64,000 nucleotides of DNA, taken from Streptomyces sp. TSRI0281 (GTDB lineage Bacteria; Actinomycetota; Actinomycetes; Streptomycetales; Streptomycetaceae). Positions within the stretch are counted from its first letter, which is position 1, and each line of letters opens with the position of its first letter. Below are positions 1-8,137 of this stretch, piece after piece. A model generated the notes under the pieces. The model had not been told where the DNA came from. It did not search any database and saw only the letters and a list, made by a program, of their open reading frames with translations. The stretch is from NCBI RefSeq assembly GCF_001905125.1, contig NZ_LWLE01000037.1, positions 310,001 to 374,000 of the forward strand, written 5' to 3'. A program made the position numbers and the translations under genes.

Positions 1-396
1 GCGCTCGCCGTCGCCGGGCTGCGCGACGACCTGGCGGCGGCGGTCGCCGATGTGCCCTTCCTCTGCCACTACCGGCGCGCCTCCCAGATCACGGACGCCG
101 GGCCGTACGCGGAGATCGCCCGCTGGCTCTCGGGGCACCGGTTCCGGGCCGAGGAGGCGATGGAGACCCTGTCGTACTTCGACGGCGTCAACTTCGCGGC
201 GCGGGCGACCGCTCCGGCGTGGTTCTCGGTGGGGCTGATGGACAAGATCTGCCCCTCCTCGACGGTGTTCGCGGCCTATCACCGCTACGCGGGACCGGCC
301 GAGATCGAGGTGTTCACGTACAACGGGCACGAGGGCGGTGCGGAGTACGACCTGCCGCGCAAGCTCGCCGCGCTGCGGGGCGTGTTCGGCCAGTAG
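1..396 (+). CDS. Acetylxylan esterase / cephalosporin-C deacetylase (CE7), C-terminal part
   Basis: The open frame runs in from the left edge, so only the last 131 residues are present. They match the C-terminal third of carbohydrate esterase family 7, serine hydrolases that remove acetyl groups from xylan or xylo-oligosaccharides, usually intracellularly. The segment GLMDKICPSSTVFAAY supplies the expected catalytic Asp and NGHEGG the catalytic His. The nucleophile Ser lies outside the window. The family is about 320 residues long, so roughly 190 are missing on the left. It is followed by a strong hairpin and then a convergent kinase gene. Family assignment is firm; substrate is not determined by the fragment. 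Confidence 0.85.
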   Translation, partial: ALAVAGLRDDLAAAVADVPFLCHYRRASQITDAGPYAEIARWLSGHRFRAEEAMETLSYFDGVNFAARATAPAWFSVGLMDKICPSSTVFAAYHRYAGPAEIEVFTYNGHEGGAEYDLPRKLAALRGVFGQ

Positions 397-404
397 GCCG
401 TCCG

Positions 405-462
405 GCGGGGGCGGGCATCCGGTGGGCGGAACACCTTCGCCGCACCGGACGCCCGCCCCCGC
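405..462. terminator. Bidirectional hairpin terminator between convergent genes
   Basis: Arms 405-416 and 451-462 are perfectly complementary (GC-rich, 12 bp). After a one-base mismatch the stem continues with 418-424 against 443-449. The hairpin sits between the esterase stop and the kinase stop, so it can serve both strands. There is no U-tract, as is usual in Streptomyces. Confidence 0.7.
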
Positions 463-528
463 TGCGTGCCGTGCCGTGGTCGGCTCTGCCGAGCGCCGCA
501 TGTGGACACCCCGTGGCGCGGCGTCGGC

Positions 529-2829
529 TCAGTGCGGTGGGAGGGCGCCCTGTCCGTGGCGCGCGGCGACCGACCGGTACAGCTCCGCGGCCTCGGCGCC
601 CCGCCCCAGCCGTTCCAGGCAGTGCGCCTCGTCGTTGCGGCTGGCCAGGGCGTCGGGGTGATCCGCGCCCAGGATCCGGTCGCGGGCCTCGGCGACCTGC
701 CGGTAGACGGTGAGCGCGTCCGCCCAGCGGCCCAGCCAGCCCATGCCGACGGCCACCTCGCGGCGGCTGACCAGGGTGTCGGGGTGATCCGGACCCAGGG
801 TCCGCTCCCGGATCGCGCACACGTCGAGCGACTCGACGAGCGCCTCCTCCCAGCGGGCTGCCCGGCCCAGGTTGACGCCGAGTATGTGGCGGGCGCGCAG
901 GGTCTCCGCGTCGGCGGGCCCGTTGATCCTCGTCCGGTCCTCGACCAGGGCACGGTACAGCTCCAGCGCCTCCGTGCCGCGCCCCAGCCTGCCGAGGCTG
1001 ATGCCCACCTCGTAACGGGCGGCGAGGGTGTCGGGATGGTCGGCGCCGAGCGCGACGGCACGGGCCCGCGCGACGTCCTCGTAGGTACGCAGCGCGTCCT
1101 CCCAGCGGCCCAGCTGACCGAGGGTGTACGCCACCTCGTAGAGGGTGACGAGGGTGTCGGGGTGCGCCGCGCCGAGCAGCCGGGCACGCGCGTCCGCCAC
1201 CTCCCGGGCCATCCGGTGCGCGTCCTCCGGACGTCCGAGCCTGCTGAGGCTGAACGCCAGGTTGTGGCGGCAGCGCAGGGTGTCCGGGTGGTCGGGCCCC
1301 ATCGAGCGCTCCCTGGACACGAGGACGGCCGCGTACACCTGGTGGGCGTCGAGGTGCCGGCCGAGCTGGCCCAGGACGTACGCGGTCTCCTGACGGGCGG
1401 CCAGGGTCTCCGGATGGTCCGGGCCCAGGGTGCGCGCGCGGCCCTCGGCGACCCGGCCGAACTCCCGCAGCGCGTCGGAGGCGCGGCCCGTGCGGCTGAG
1501 GGTGAACCCGACCTCGTAGCGGCTGGCGAGCGTGTCGGGGTGATCGGGGCCGAGCACCTGTTCCCGTTCGGCGGCGACCGAGCGGTGGACCCCGCCCGCC
1601 TCGTGCCAGTGGCCGCGGCGGCCGAGGTCGATGCCCGCGCGGTGCCGTTCGGCGAGGGTGGCGAGCGATTCGGGCGAGGGAGCGGGGAGGGGGGTCTCGG
1701 GGCGGACGGACGGGTGGCCGGACGGACGGGTGGCCGAGGATGTCGGCAGCACGACGCCGGTCGTCCACTGTCCGGTCAGTCCGGCCGTGTGGTCGGGCAG
1801 CTGCGGGCCGGGGCGCCCCCCGCCCGCCCTGTGCCCCGTGGTCATGCTGCGGGTCCACGACGGCAGAGCCGGCTGCCGGGCCGCGGACGGGCTGCCCTGC
1901 AGCGGGACGGGGGCGTGCGGGTCGGCGGCGTGCAGGGCGGGACGGTCCCGCCCGGACAGGCCCGCGTAGGGCTGTCCGCCGGTGCGCCCGAGGACGATGC
2001 GGCGGCGCAGGTCGCCCGCGTCGGTGGGCCGCTCGTCGGGGGTCTTGGCCAGCAGGTCGAGGACGACGCGGTCGAGGAATCCGGGGAGTTCGGCGCGGTG
2101 GGTGCGCAGCGGCTGCGGCTGGGTGTCGCGGTGTCCGACCAGGATGGCCCAGGCGTCGTCCAGGTCGAACGGCGGTACGCCGGTGGCGATCTCGTACAGC
2201 ACGCAGCCCAGCGAGTAGAGGTCGCTGCGGTGGTCGACCTGGCCGCCGCTGATCTGCTCGGGCGACATGTAGTGCGGGGTGCCCATCGCGATGCCGGTGC
2301 CGGTGAGACGCGAGGTGAAGCCGATGTCGTGGCCGAGCCGCGCGATGCCGAAGTCGCAGATCTTCACCGTGCCGTCGGCGAGGCGCATGATGTTGGCGGG
2401 CTTGAGGTCCCGGTGCACGATGCCCTGCTGATGGGTGTAGCCGAGGGCGTCGGCGACCTGCTCCGCGATGTCGACGACATCCTCGACCGGCAGCGGGTGC
2501 TGTGCGTTCCCCTCCAGGAGCTGGCTCAGATTGCTCCCGTCCAGGAGTTCCATGACCAGGAAGAGGACGCCCTCGTGCTCGCCGAAGTCATGGACGACGG
2601 TGACGCCCCGGTGCTGGAGCGCGGCGGCCACCCGGGCCTCGCGGCGGAAGCGTTCGCGCAGGATCCGGGTGAAGGACTGATCGTGCTGGGGCCCCAGCGG
2701 CTTGAGGCACTTGACGGCGACCTGGCGGCCGAGCGACTCGTCCCGGGCCCGCCACACCTCACCCATGCCCCCGCGCCCGATCACATCGAGCAGCCGGTAC
2801 CGGCTCTGGATCAGCCTGGTGTCCGCCAT
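529..2829 (-). CDS. Serine/threonine protein kinase with C-terminal tetratricopeptide repeats
   Basis: A 766-aa Hanks-type kinase. The catalytic domain covers about residues 10-270: glycine loop GRGGMGEVW near 18-26, VAVK with Lys40, catalytic loop HRDLKPAN at 139-146, DFG at 159-161 and SPEQ in the activation segment. A proline-rich linker of about 100 residues follows. Then come about eight repeats of roughly 42 residues carrying the signature LGPDHPDTLASR, which is the kinesin-light-chain type TPR found in bacterial signalling proteins. No membrane segment is visible, so it is probably cytoplasmic, unlike PknB-type receptor kinases. The ATG at 2829 was chosen because MADTRLIQSRYRLL is the usual family start; longer frames read into the intergenic gap. 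It lies 28 bp after the DUF2236 pseudogene and may be in the same transcript. Confidence 0.9.
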   Translation of the reverse strand: MADTRLIQSRYRLLDVIGRGGMGEVWRARDESLGRQVAVKCLKPLGPQHDQSFTRILRERFRREARVAAALQHRGVTVVHDFGEHEGVLFLVMELLDGSNLSQLLEGNAQHPLPVEDVVDIAEQVADALGYTHQQGIVHRDLKPANIMRLADGTVKICDFGIARLGHDIGFTSRLTGTGIAMGTPHYMSPEQISGGQVDHRSDLYSLGCVLYEIATGVPPFDLDDAWAILVGHRDTQPQPLRTHRAELPGFLDRVVLDLLAKTPDERPTDAGDLRRRIVLGRTGGQPYAGLSGRDRPALHAADPHAPVPLQGSPSAARQPALPSWTRSMTTGHRAGGGRPGPQLPDHTAGLTGQWTTGVVLPTSSATRPSGHPSVRPETPLPAPSPESLATLAERHRAGIDLGRRGHWHEAGGVHRSVAAEREQVLGPDHPDTLASRYEVGFTLSRTGRASDALREFGRVAEGRARTLGPDHPETLAARQETAYVLGQLGRHLDAHQVYAAVLVSRERSMGPDHPDTLRCRHNLAFSLSRLGRPEDAHRMAREVADARARLLGAAHPDTLVTLYEVAYTLGQLGRWEDALRTYEDVARARAVALGADHPDTLAARYEVGISLGRLGRGTEALELYRALVEDRTRINGPADAETLRARHILGVNLGRAARWEEALVESLDVCAIRERTLGPDHPDTLVSRREVAVGMGWLGRWADALTVYRQVAEARDRILGADHPDALASRNDEAHCLERLGRGAEAAELYRSVAARHGQGALPPH

Positions 2830-2857
2830 CGCCTGCTTCTCGCCCCCGTCGCTCCGC

Positions 2858-3763
2858 CTACTGCTGCGCCCTCCCCGGCCCGTCCAGTATGGCGGCCTGG
2901 CTGCGGAGTTTGTACGGGGTGGGGCGGCTGTCCGGGCCGAGTCGTGCCATCGCCTTCGGAATATGTCCGGGCGGCAGTTGCCGGCGCAGCCTGGCGGAGA
3001 TGGCCCGCAGCAGGGCGCCGGTGGCGCGCAGACGGCGGTCGACGACGTGCGGGGGCGGCGCTGGTCTGCCGTACAGCTCATGGGCGTACGGAGGCAGCGA
3101 CTGGTAGGCGAGTGCCGCCACGCGCCGCCAGAGCAGCGCACGCGCCGGGACGAGGAGGGTATGGACGGGCGGCCCGCGGAGAAAGCCGTCGACCGCGAAC
3201 GCCTCCTCCCCGGCGCGGAGTTCGGGGCGCACCCGGTCGAAGTAGGCGCGAGGTGTGCGGCGGAGGCGGGGACGTGGTCCGGGTCGAGGCCGACGAGGCG
3301 CGCCCCCTCGCGGTGTCAGTCGACATAGCGGTCGGCCTGGGCGTCGGTGAGCGGGTAGCCGGAGCGGCGTTCGACCTGGAGGTAGGAGTCGACCTGCGCA
3401 GTGCACCCAGAGCAGCAGTCCGGGTTCGTCGATGCCGTAGATCTCGCCGGTCGCCGGGTCGGTGGCCTTGAGGAGGCGGTGTATCTTGCGGACCCGGGCG
3501 CCCGCCGCCTCGGCGGCCCCGGTGGTGCCGTAGGTGATGGTGCCGACGAACGAGGCGGTGCGCATCAGCCGGCCCCAGGCGTCCTGGCGGAAGTCGGAAT
3601 GCTGCATGACGCCCCGGACCGCGCGCGGGTGCAGCGCCTGGAGATACAGGGCCCGCACCCCCGCGACCCACATCATCGGGTCGCCGTGCAGCTGTCAGGT
3701 GACCGATCCGGGTCCGAAGAGCCCGGGGTCCGCGTCGTTCGTCCGCTCGTACCTCCCGCTCAC
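2858..3763 (-). pseudogene. Broken DUF2236 (mpaB/rubber-oxygenase-like) oxygenase gene
   Basis: DUF2236 proteins are haem-dependent oxygenases related to latex-clearing protein. The gene starts with GTG at 3763, inside a GTGA overlap with the acyl-CoA dehydrogenase stop. Reading gives a 22-codon segment ending GPGSVT, then an in-frame TGA at 3695-3697, after which QLHGDPMMWVAGVRALYLQALHPRAV resumes in the same frame. After LLLWVHCA the frame shifts (about 3400). The shifted frame reads QVDSYLQVERRSGYPLTDAQ and meets another TGA at 3316-3318. A second shift near 3253 restores the original frame at AYFDRVRPELRAGEE. Two stops plus two frameshifts make it non-functional unless the assembly is wrong here. 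The sequence is still easily recognisable, so decay is recent. Confidence 0.8.
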
Positions 3764-4950
3764 CGGCGTACGCGCGGCATTCCGAGGCCGATCCACGAGA
3801 TGATCTCCCGCTGGATCTCGTTGTTGCCCCCGCCGAAGGTGAAGATGACGGCGGACCGGTAGCCGCGTTCGAGTTCGCCGTGCAGGACCGCGCCCGCCGA
3901 GCCCTCCTTGAGCGGCCCCGCCGAGCCGACGATCTCCATCAGCCAGGCGTAGGCGTCGCGGCGGGCCTCGGAGCCGTACACCTTGACGGCCGAGGCGTCC
4001 TGCGGGGTGAGGGTGGCGTCCTGGAGCGCGGAGACCATCTGCCAGTTGAGGAGTTTCATCGCGTCGAGCCGGGTGTGGGTGCGGGCGAGCAGGGCCCGGA
4101 CCCAGCCGAGGTCGATGACACGGCGGCCGTCGGTCAGTTGGGTGTCGGCGGCCCAGCGCTGGACGTTGTGCAGGGCGCGGACGGCCATGGTGCCGTGGGC
4201 GGCGAGGGTGACGCGTTCGTGGTTGAGCTGGTTGGTGATGAGGCGCCAGCCCTTGTTCTCCTCGCCGACGCGACGGGAGACGGGGACCTTGATGTTCTCG
4301 TAGTAGCTGGCGGTGGTGTCGTGCGAGGCGAGCGTGTTGATCAGGGTGCAGGAGTACCCGGGGTCGTCCGTAGGCACCAGCAGCATGGTGATGCCCTTGT
4401 GCGGCGGGGCCCCGGGGTCGGTGCGCACGGCGAGCCAGACCCAGTCGGCGGTGTCGCCGTTGGTGGTCCAGATCTTCTGCCCGTTGACCATGTAGTGGCC
4501 GGTGGCCTCGTCTCCCTCGCGGACGGCCCTGGTCCGCAGGGCGGCGAGGTCGGTGCCCGCGTCGGGTTCGCTGTAGCCGATCGCGAAGTCCAGCTCCCCG
4601 GCGAGCACCTTGGGCAGGAAGTACTCCTTCTGCTCGTCGGTGCCGAACTGCATGATCGTCGGTCCGACGGTGTTGAGGGCCATCAGCGGCAGCGGTACGC
4701 CGGCCTGGGCGGCCTCGTCGAAGAAGATGAACTGTTCCATCGGGGACAGCCCGCGCCCGCCGTACTCGCGGGGCCAGCCGACGCCGAGCCAGCCGTCGGC
4801 GCCGAGCCGGCGGATGGTCTCGCGGTAGAAGCGTTTCTGAGCGGCGGGTTCCGCGTAGCGCGCGTAGGCGTTGTCGGGGACCAGGCCGGCGAAGTACGCG
4901 CGCAGCTCGGCGCGCAACTGCTGCTGCTCAGGCGTGTATTCGAGGTGCAC
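3760..4950 (-). CDS. Acyl-CoA dehydrogenase
   Basis: A 396-aa FAD-dependent acyl-CoA dehydrogenase of the large FadE-like subgroup common in actinomycetes. It catalyses alpha,beta-desaturation of an acyl-CoA, in fatty-acid, sterol-side-chain or branched-acid breakdown. Visible signatures are GYSEPDAGTDLAALRT and WTTNGDTADW in the middle beta domain, and FTFGGGNNEIQREII at the C-terminus, which resembles the GGTSEI-type motif that binds the ADP part of FAD. The GTG at 4950 is preceded by TCTGGAGGGGCA, a near-ideal ribosome binding site; the longer open frame upstream is antisense to the neighbouring methyltransferase. Its stop overlaps the GTG of the DUF2236 pseudogene (GTGA), so the two were translationally coupled. 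Substrate is unknown. Confidence 0.9.
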   Translation of the reverse strand: MHLEYTPEQQQLRAELRAYFAGLVPDNAYARYAEPAAQKRFYRETIRRLGADGWLGVGWPREYGGRGLSPMEQFIFFDEAAQAGVPLPLMALNTVGPTIMQFGTDEQKEYFLPKVLAGELDFAIGYSEPDAGTDLAALRTRAVREGDEATGHYMVNGQKIWTTNGDTADWVWLAVRTDPGAPPHKGITMLLVPTDDPGYSCTLINTLASHDTTASYYENIKVPVSRRVGEENKGWRLITNQLNHERVTLAAHGTMAVRALHNVQRWAADTQLTDGRRVIDLGWVRALLARTHTRLDAMKLLNWQMVSALQDATLTPQDASAVKVYGSEARRDAYAWLMEIVGSAGPLKEGSAGAVLHGELERGYRSAVIFTFGGGNNEIQREIISWIGLGMPRVRR

Positions 4951-5065
4951 TGCCCCTCCAGAGTCTCGCGTTCGCGTCGTCCGTGTGCGGCGGCGCACAG
5001 AGTAGAACGTGTTGCAAGAATCTGGAAGGGCGACGACCGGAGGGCCGGAAAGCCGTCGTCCGCCG

Positions 5066-6226
5066 TCAGCGCTTGACGGCGCGCAGGACGACGAACTTCG
5101 GGTCACCGGCCACGGTGACGCAGTTGCCGAAGGTCCGGCGCAGCTGGGTGTGGTAGCCGAGATGCCGGTTGCCGACGACCCAGAGTTCACCGCCCTGCCG
5201 CAGCGCCGTGCGCGCCGCGTGGAACATGTTCCGGGCGGTGGCGTCGGTGGTGGCCAGATGGGAGTGGAACGGCGGGTTGTTGAGCACCAGGTCCACACTG
5301 CCGGGGGCGAGGTCCGCGAGACCGTCGCCGACGATGAAGTCGGCCTTGGCGCCGGCGGGCGTGTTGGCCCGGAAGGTCGCCTCGGCCGACGCGACCGCCT
5401 GGTAGGACTCGTCGACGAAGGTGAGTGCCGCGTCGGGATTGGCGAGTGCGGCGGACAGACCGAGGACACCGTTGCCGCAGCCCAGGTCGACGACATGGTC
5501 GGGGCCGGTGCGCGCGGGCAGGTGGTTGAGGAAGAAGCGGGTGCCGATGTCGAGGCGTTCGGCGCAGAAGATCCCGGCGTGGTTGGTCACGGTGCGGCCG
5601 GACACGGCGCCGACGTCGCCGGGCAGCTCGTAGCGGTACGGCCACGGGCTGCCCGGCGACGAGGTCCGGTCCGGGTCGGGGGTGCAGAAGATCAGCCGTG
5701 CCTTCTTCACCGCGAGGGAGGTGCGGGTCGGCCCGAGGATCCGCTCGAAGAGCTTGAGCGTGGAGGTGTGGATCTCCTTGACCATGCCGGTGCCGATCAC
5801 CACGGTGCCCGCGTGGACGGACGGCGCGAGGCGGTGCAGCTGGTCCTCCAGGAGGGCGAGGCTCTTGGGCACCCTCACCAGCAGCACGTCGATCCGGTCC
5901 GGCGGGGCGTCGCGTGCGGACAGCAGCCGCACCCGGTCGGCGTCGGTCCCGTTGCGGGCGAGGTTCGCCAGGGTGGCGCGCTGCGCGAGGTACGAGTCGG
6001 TGATCTGTACGGGCCGGTGGTCCGCGAGCACGGCGGTCAGAGCGCCCCAGCGGTCGCCCACGACGACCACCGTGCCGGAGAGGTCGACGGGCGCGGCGGC
6101 GTCGGGGTCCTCCAGCTGCCGCAGCAGATACTCATCGGCGGCGTCCCACGCCCGGAACGGGTCGCGCGGGTGCTCGGGGAAGCGGGCGAGATCGAAAGCG
6201 CCCTGTGACGTCGTCAAACGGTTCAT
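5066..6226 (-). CDS. Class I SAM-dependent methyltransferase, RlmG/RsmC-like
   Basis: A 386-aa protein with the two-lobed layout of the RsmC/RlmG rRNA guanine-N2 methyltransferases: a degenerate N-terminal methyltransferase-like half (to about residue 190) and a catalytic C-terminal half. The second half has the SAM-binding motif VVDLGCGNGVLGLSAA and the NPPF motif (LVLNNPPFHSH) typical of enzymes that methylate exocyclic amino groups of nucleobases. E. coli RlmG (m2G1835 of 23S rRNA) is about 378 residues, so the length fits. It begins MNRLTTSQGAFDLARFPEHP with ATG at 6226. The gene stands alone on the minus strand, 115 bp upstream of the acyl-CoA dehydrogenase start. The exact rRNA target is inferred from family, not from sequence detail. 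Confidence 0.8.
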   Translation of the reverse strand: MNRLTTSQGAFDLARFPEHPRDPFRAWDAADEYLLRQLEDPDAAAPVDLSGTVVVVGDRWGALTAVLADHRPVQITDSYLAQRATLANLARNGTDADRVRLLSARDAPPDRIDVLLVRVPKSLALLEDQLHRLAPSVHAGTVVIGTGMVKEIHTSTLKLFERILGPTRTSLAVKKARLIFCTPDPDRTSSPGSPWPYRYELPGDVGAVSGRTVTNHAGIFCAERLDIGTRFFLNHLPARTGPDHVVDLGCGNGVLGLSAALANPDAALTFVDESYQAVASAEATFRANTPAGAKADFIVGDGLADLAPGSVDLVLNNPPFHSHLATTDATARNMFHAARTALRQGGELWVVGNRHLGYHTQLRRTFGNCVTVAGDPKFVVLRAVKR

Positions 6227-6302
6227 TGTGCACCCAGGCTAGCCGAGCGCCGGGGAAACCTCCGGGGGCACCCTACGCACCCCGGTCCGTCCGGGCCGCC
6301 CC

Positions 6303-6441
6303 GGCGCCGGTTCACCCGCGTCACCACGCACACCCCGGCGCCGGTTCAGCCCACCACCACGCACACCTCGCCGCCGGTTCAGCCCACCACCACGCACACC
6401 TCGCCGCCGGTTCAGCCCACCACCGCGCGCACCTCGGCGCC
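6303..6441. repeat. 33-nt imperfect tandem direct repeat (about four units)
   Basis: Units beginning near GCCGGTTC recur at 6307, 6341, 6374 and 6407, giving a period of 33-34 nt. Each unit holds CCGGTTCAGCCCACCACCAC or a close variant followed by GCACACCT. The two central copies are almost identical. The array lies in the 345-bp gap 6227-6571, where no convincing gene is seen. On the minus strand the repeat would encode GGGLNRRRGVR units, but no conserved protein surrounds it. Confidence 0.85.
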
Positions 6442-6571
6442 TGCCCGCATCATCCCGCCGCGCCACCCTCGCGTGGCGCACGCCCGGCGGCGATCGGCGG
6501 GGCGGGCCGTCTCCCGGCCCCTCGCACTCCCGGCCGCTCCCCCCGCACTCCCGGCCGCTCCACCGGGCCCG

Positions 6572-6790
6572 CTACGGAAGCTGCTTGTCGATGGCCGACC
6601 GCCCCTCGGCGGCCAGCTTGCGCCGCGCCCACTCCAGCGTCTGCGGTGTCAGATCCCGCCCGGAGGCGAGCACCAGGTCCTCCGCGGACGGCTGGTCGCT
6701 CCCGCCCGTGTGCAGAAGACGGTCGGGAGTCACCTCCTGCCACTCGGGCACGGCCGTGGTCACGGATACGGATTCGGGCTCTTCGCTCAT
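6572..6790 (-). CDS. Small conserved hypothetical protein (72 aa)
   Basis: A 72-residue acidic, soluble protein starting MSEEPESVSVTTAVPEWQ and ending RSAIDKQLP. The ATG at 6790 has a good ribosome binding site (AGGAGGCGGC) directly upstream. No catalytic motif, membrane helix or signal peptide is visible. The C-terminal half (LTPQTLEWARRKLAAEGRSA) is predicted as an amphipathic helix. The composition and good start signal support a real gene. I do not recognise a function. It is divergent from the endonuclease gene at 7159, with a 26-bp perfect palindrome in the gap. Confidence 0.7.
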   Translation of the reverse strand: MSEEPESVSVTTAVPEWQEVTPDRLLHTGGSDQPSAEDLVLASGRDLTPQTLEWARRKLAAEGRSAIDKQLP

Positions 6791-7158
6791 GCCGCCTCCT
6801 CGTCCTTCCGGCAATTCTCGCGCCGTACGGACGTCACCGCATCCGGGTCGGGAAGCCGCCCGCCGGAGTCGGCTCGGGGCCGGTCATGGCCCAGGCCCCG
6901 AACTACTCCCGGAACCCGGCCCGGGTCCGGTCCCGGACCCGCTCCCCGGGCCGGTCGCGGCCCCGCCGAGGCGCCTCGGCGGGGCGGCACGGGCCACCCT
7001 CACTTGACCTGCACATGATAGGTACGCAGCGTTCACACAGGTGGCACGGTGCGTGTGGAAGGCTCCCGGCTGACCACACACCACACGACCACCGCGACGC
7101 CGTCTCCAACCCAGTGCCGGCGTTCGTGGTGCCCGCGTTTCCGGAGAGGACACCCCAC
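6791..7158. other. 368-bp divergent intergenic region with a 26-bp perfect palindrome
   Basis: No gene is supported here. At 6960-6985 lies a perfect inverted repeat (13 bp per arm, no spacer; half-site GCCCCGCCGAGGC) that could form a cruciform or strong hairpin. The sequence 6895-6950 is a run of CCCGG/CCGGG-rich imperfect repeats. A TTGACC hexamer at 7003-7008 could be a -35 element for the endonuclease, but no good -10 was found at the right distance. Confidence 0.5.
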
Positions 7159-7983
7159 ATGTCCCGTCGTCACCTGTTCTACGCGCGTCCACTACTGGCC
7201 ACCGCGGCCGCCGTCGCCGTGCTCGCGGGCACCGCGGCCGCCGCACCGGCCCAGCCCCGGCCGGACGCAGCGGCCTCGGCGGCCCCGGCCACCACCCTCG
7301 ACGACACGTACTACCAGGACGCCCTCGGCAAGACCGGCACCGAACTCAAGGGCTCCCTGCACACGATCATCAGCGACCAGACCAAGCTCTCCTACAGCCA
7401 GGTGTGGGACGCCCTCAAGGCCACCGACGAGGACCCCGCCAACTCCTCCAACGTCATCCTCCTCTACACCGGGCGCTCCCAGTCCAAGAACGACAACGGC
7501 GGCAACACGAACCAGTGGAACCGGGAGCACGTCTGGGCCAAGTCGCACGGCGACTTCGGCACCGCGACCGGCCCGGGCACCGACATCCACCACCTGCGCC
7601 CGGCGAACGTGAAGGTCAACTCCACCCGCGGCAACAAGGACTTCGACAACGGCGGGAGCGAGCTCGGCGACGCGCCGGGCAACTACACCGACAGCGACTC
7701 CTTCGAACCGCGTGACGCGGTGAAGGGCGATGTCGCCCGGATGATCCTCTACATGGCGGTGCGGTACGAGGGCGACGACTCCTTCGCCGACCTCGAACCC
7801 AACGACCGGGTCGGCAACGGCTCCGCCCCGAACATCGGCAAGCTGTCCGTACTGAAGCAGTGGAGCCAGGAAGACCCGCCGGACACCTTCGAACAGCGGC
7901 GCAACGACGTCATATTCGACCAGTACCAGCACAACCGGAACCCGTTCATCGACCACCCCGAATGGGTCGAGGCCATCTGGTAG
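7159..7983 (+). CDS. Secreted endonuclease I family nuclease
   Basis: A 274-aa protein with an N-terminal signal peptide (MSRRHLFYARPLLATAAAVAVLAG, cleavage probably near residues 28-30). The mature part matches the endonuclease I family of His-Me finger non-specific nucleases (Vibrio Dns, E. coli EndA, Bacillus BsnA). The core WNREHVWAKSHG and DIHHLRPANVKVNSTRGNKDFDNG carries the catalytic His and metal ligands. Such enzymes degrade extracellular RNA and DNA for nutrient recovery. The ATG at 7159 has GGAGAGGA upstream; the longer frame extending left covers repeat-rich intergenic sequence and was rejected. The gene ends convergently with glutaminase across a strong hairpin. Confidence 0.9.
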   Translation: MSRRHLFYARPLLATAAAVAVLAGTAAAAPAQPRPDAAASAAPATTLDDTYYQDALGKTGTELKGSLHTIISDQTKLSYSQVWDALKATDEDPANSSNVILLYTGRSQSKNDNGGNTNQWNREHVWAKSHGDFGTATGPGTDIHHLRPANVKVNSTRGNKDFDNGGSELGDAPGNYTDSDSFEPRDAVKGDVARMILYMAVRYEGDDSFADLEPNDRVGNGSAPNIGKLSVLKQWSQEDPPDTFEQRRNDVIFDQYQHNRNPFIDHPEWVEAIW

Positions 7984-8025
7984 ACGGACCGCTCCGGCCA
8001 CGCTCCCCTACGCGGACGGCAGTCC

Positions 8026-8079
8026 GGCACGATGTGGCGCGCACCTGAACGCGGGTGCCCTCCCGCGCCACGTCGTGCC
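8026..8079. terminator. Hairpin terminator between convergent endonuclease and glutaminase genes
   Basis: Arms 8026-8041 and 8064-8079 form a 16-bp stem with a single G-U pair (GGCACGATGTGGCGCG against CGCGCCACGTCGTGCC). It can serve both strands. Confidence 0.7.
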
Positions 8080-8137
8080 ACCGCGTCGGGGAGCGTTCCC
8101 GGCCGAGCCCCGTCCGCCCGCGCCGCGCCGCCTCCGG

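Noticed and set aside
466..3471. Very long plus-strand open frame of about 1000 codons opposite the kinase and DUF2236 genes
   Set aside because: It is the GC-rich antisense shadow of the kinase; the translation lacks any recognisable domain and the minus strand has intact kinase motifs.
6239..6481. Possible 80-aa repeat protein encoded on the minus strand over the 33-nt repeat
   Set aside because: No ribosome binding site or conserved flanking sequence; composition is what any GC-rich tandem repeat would give.
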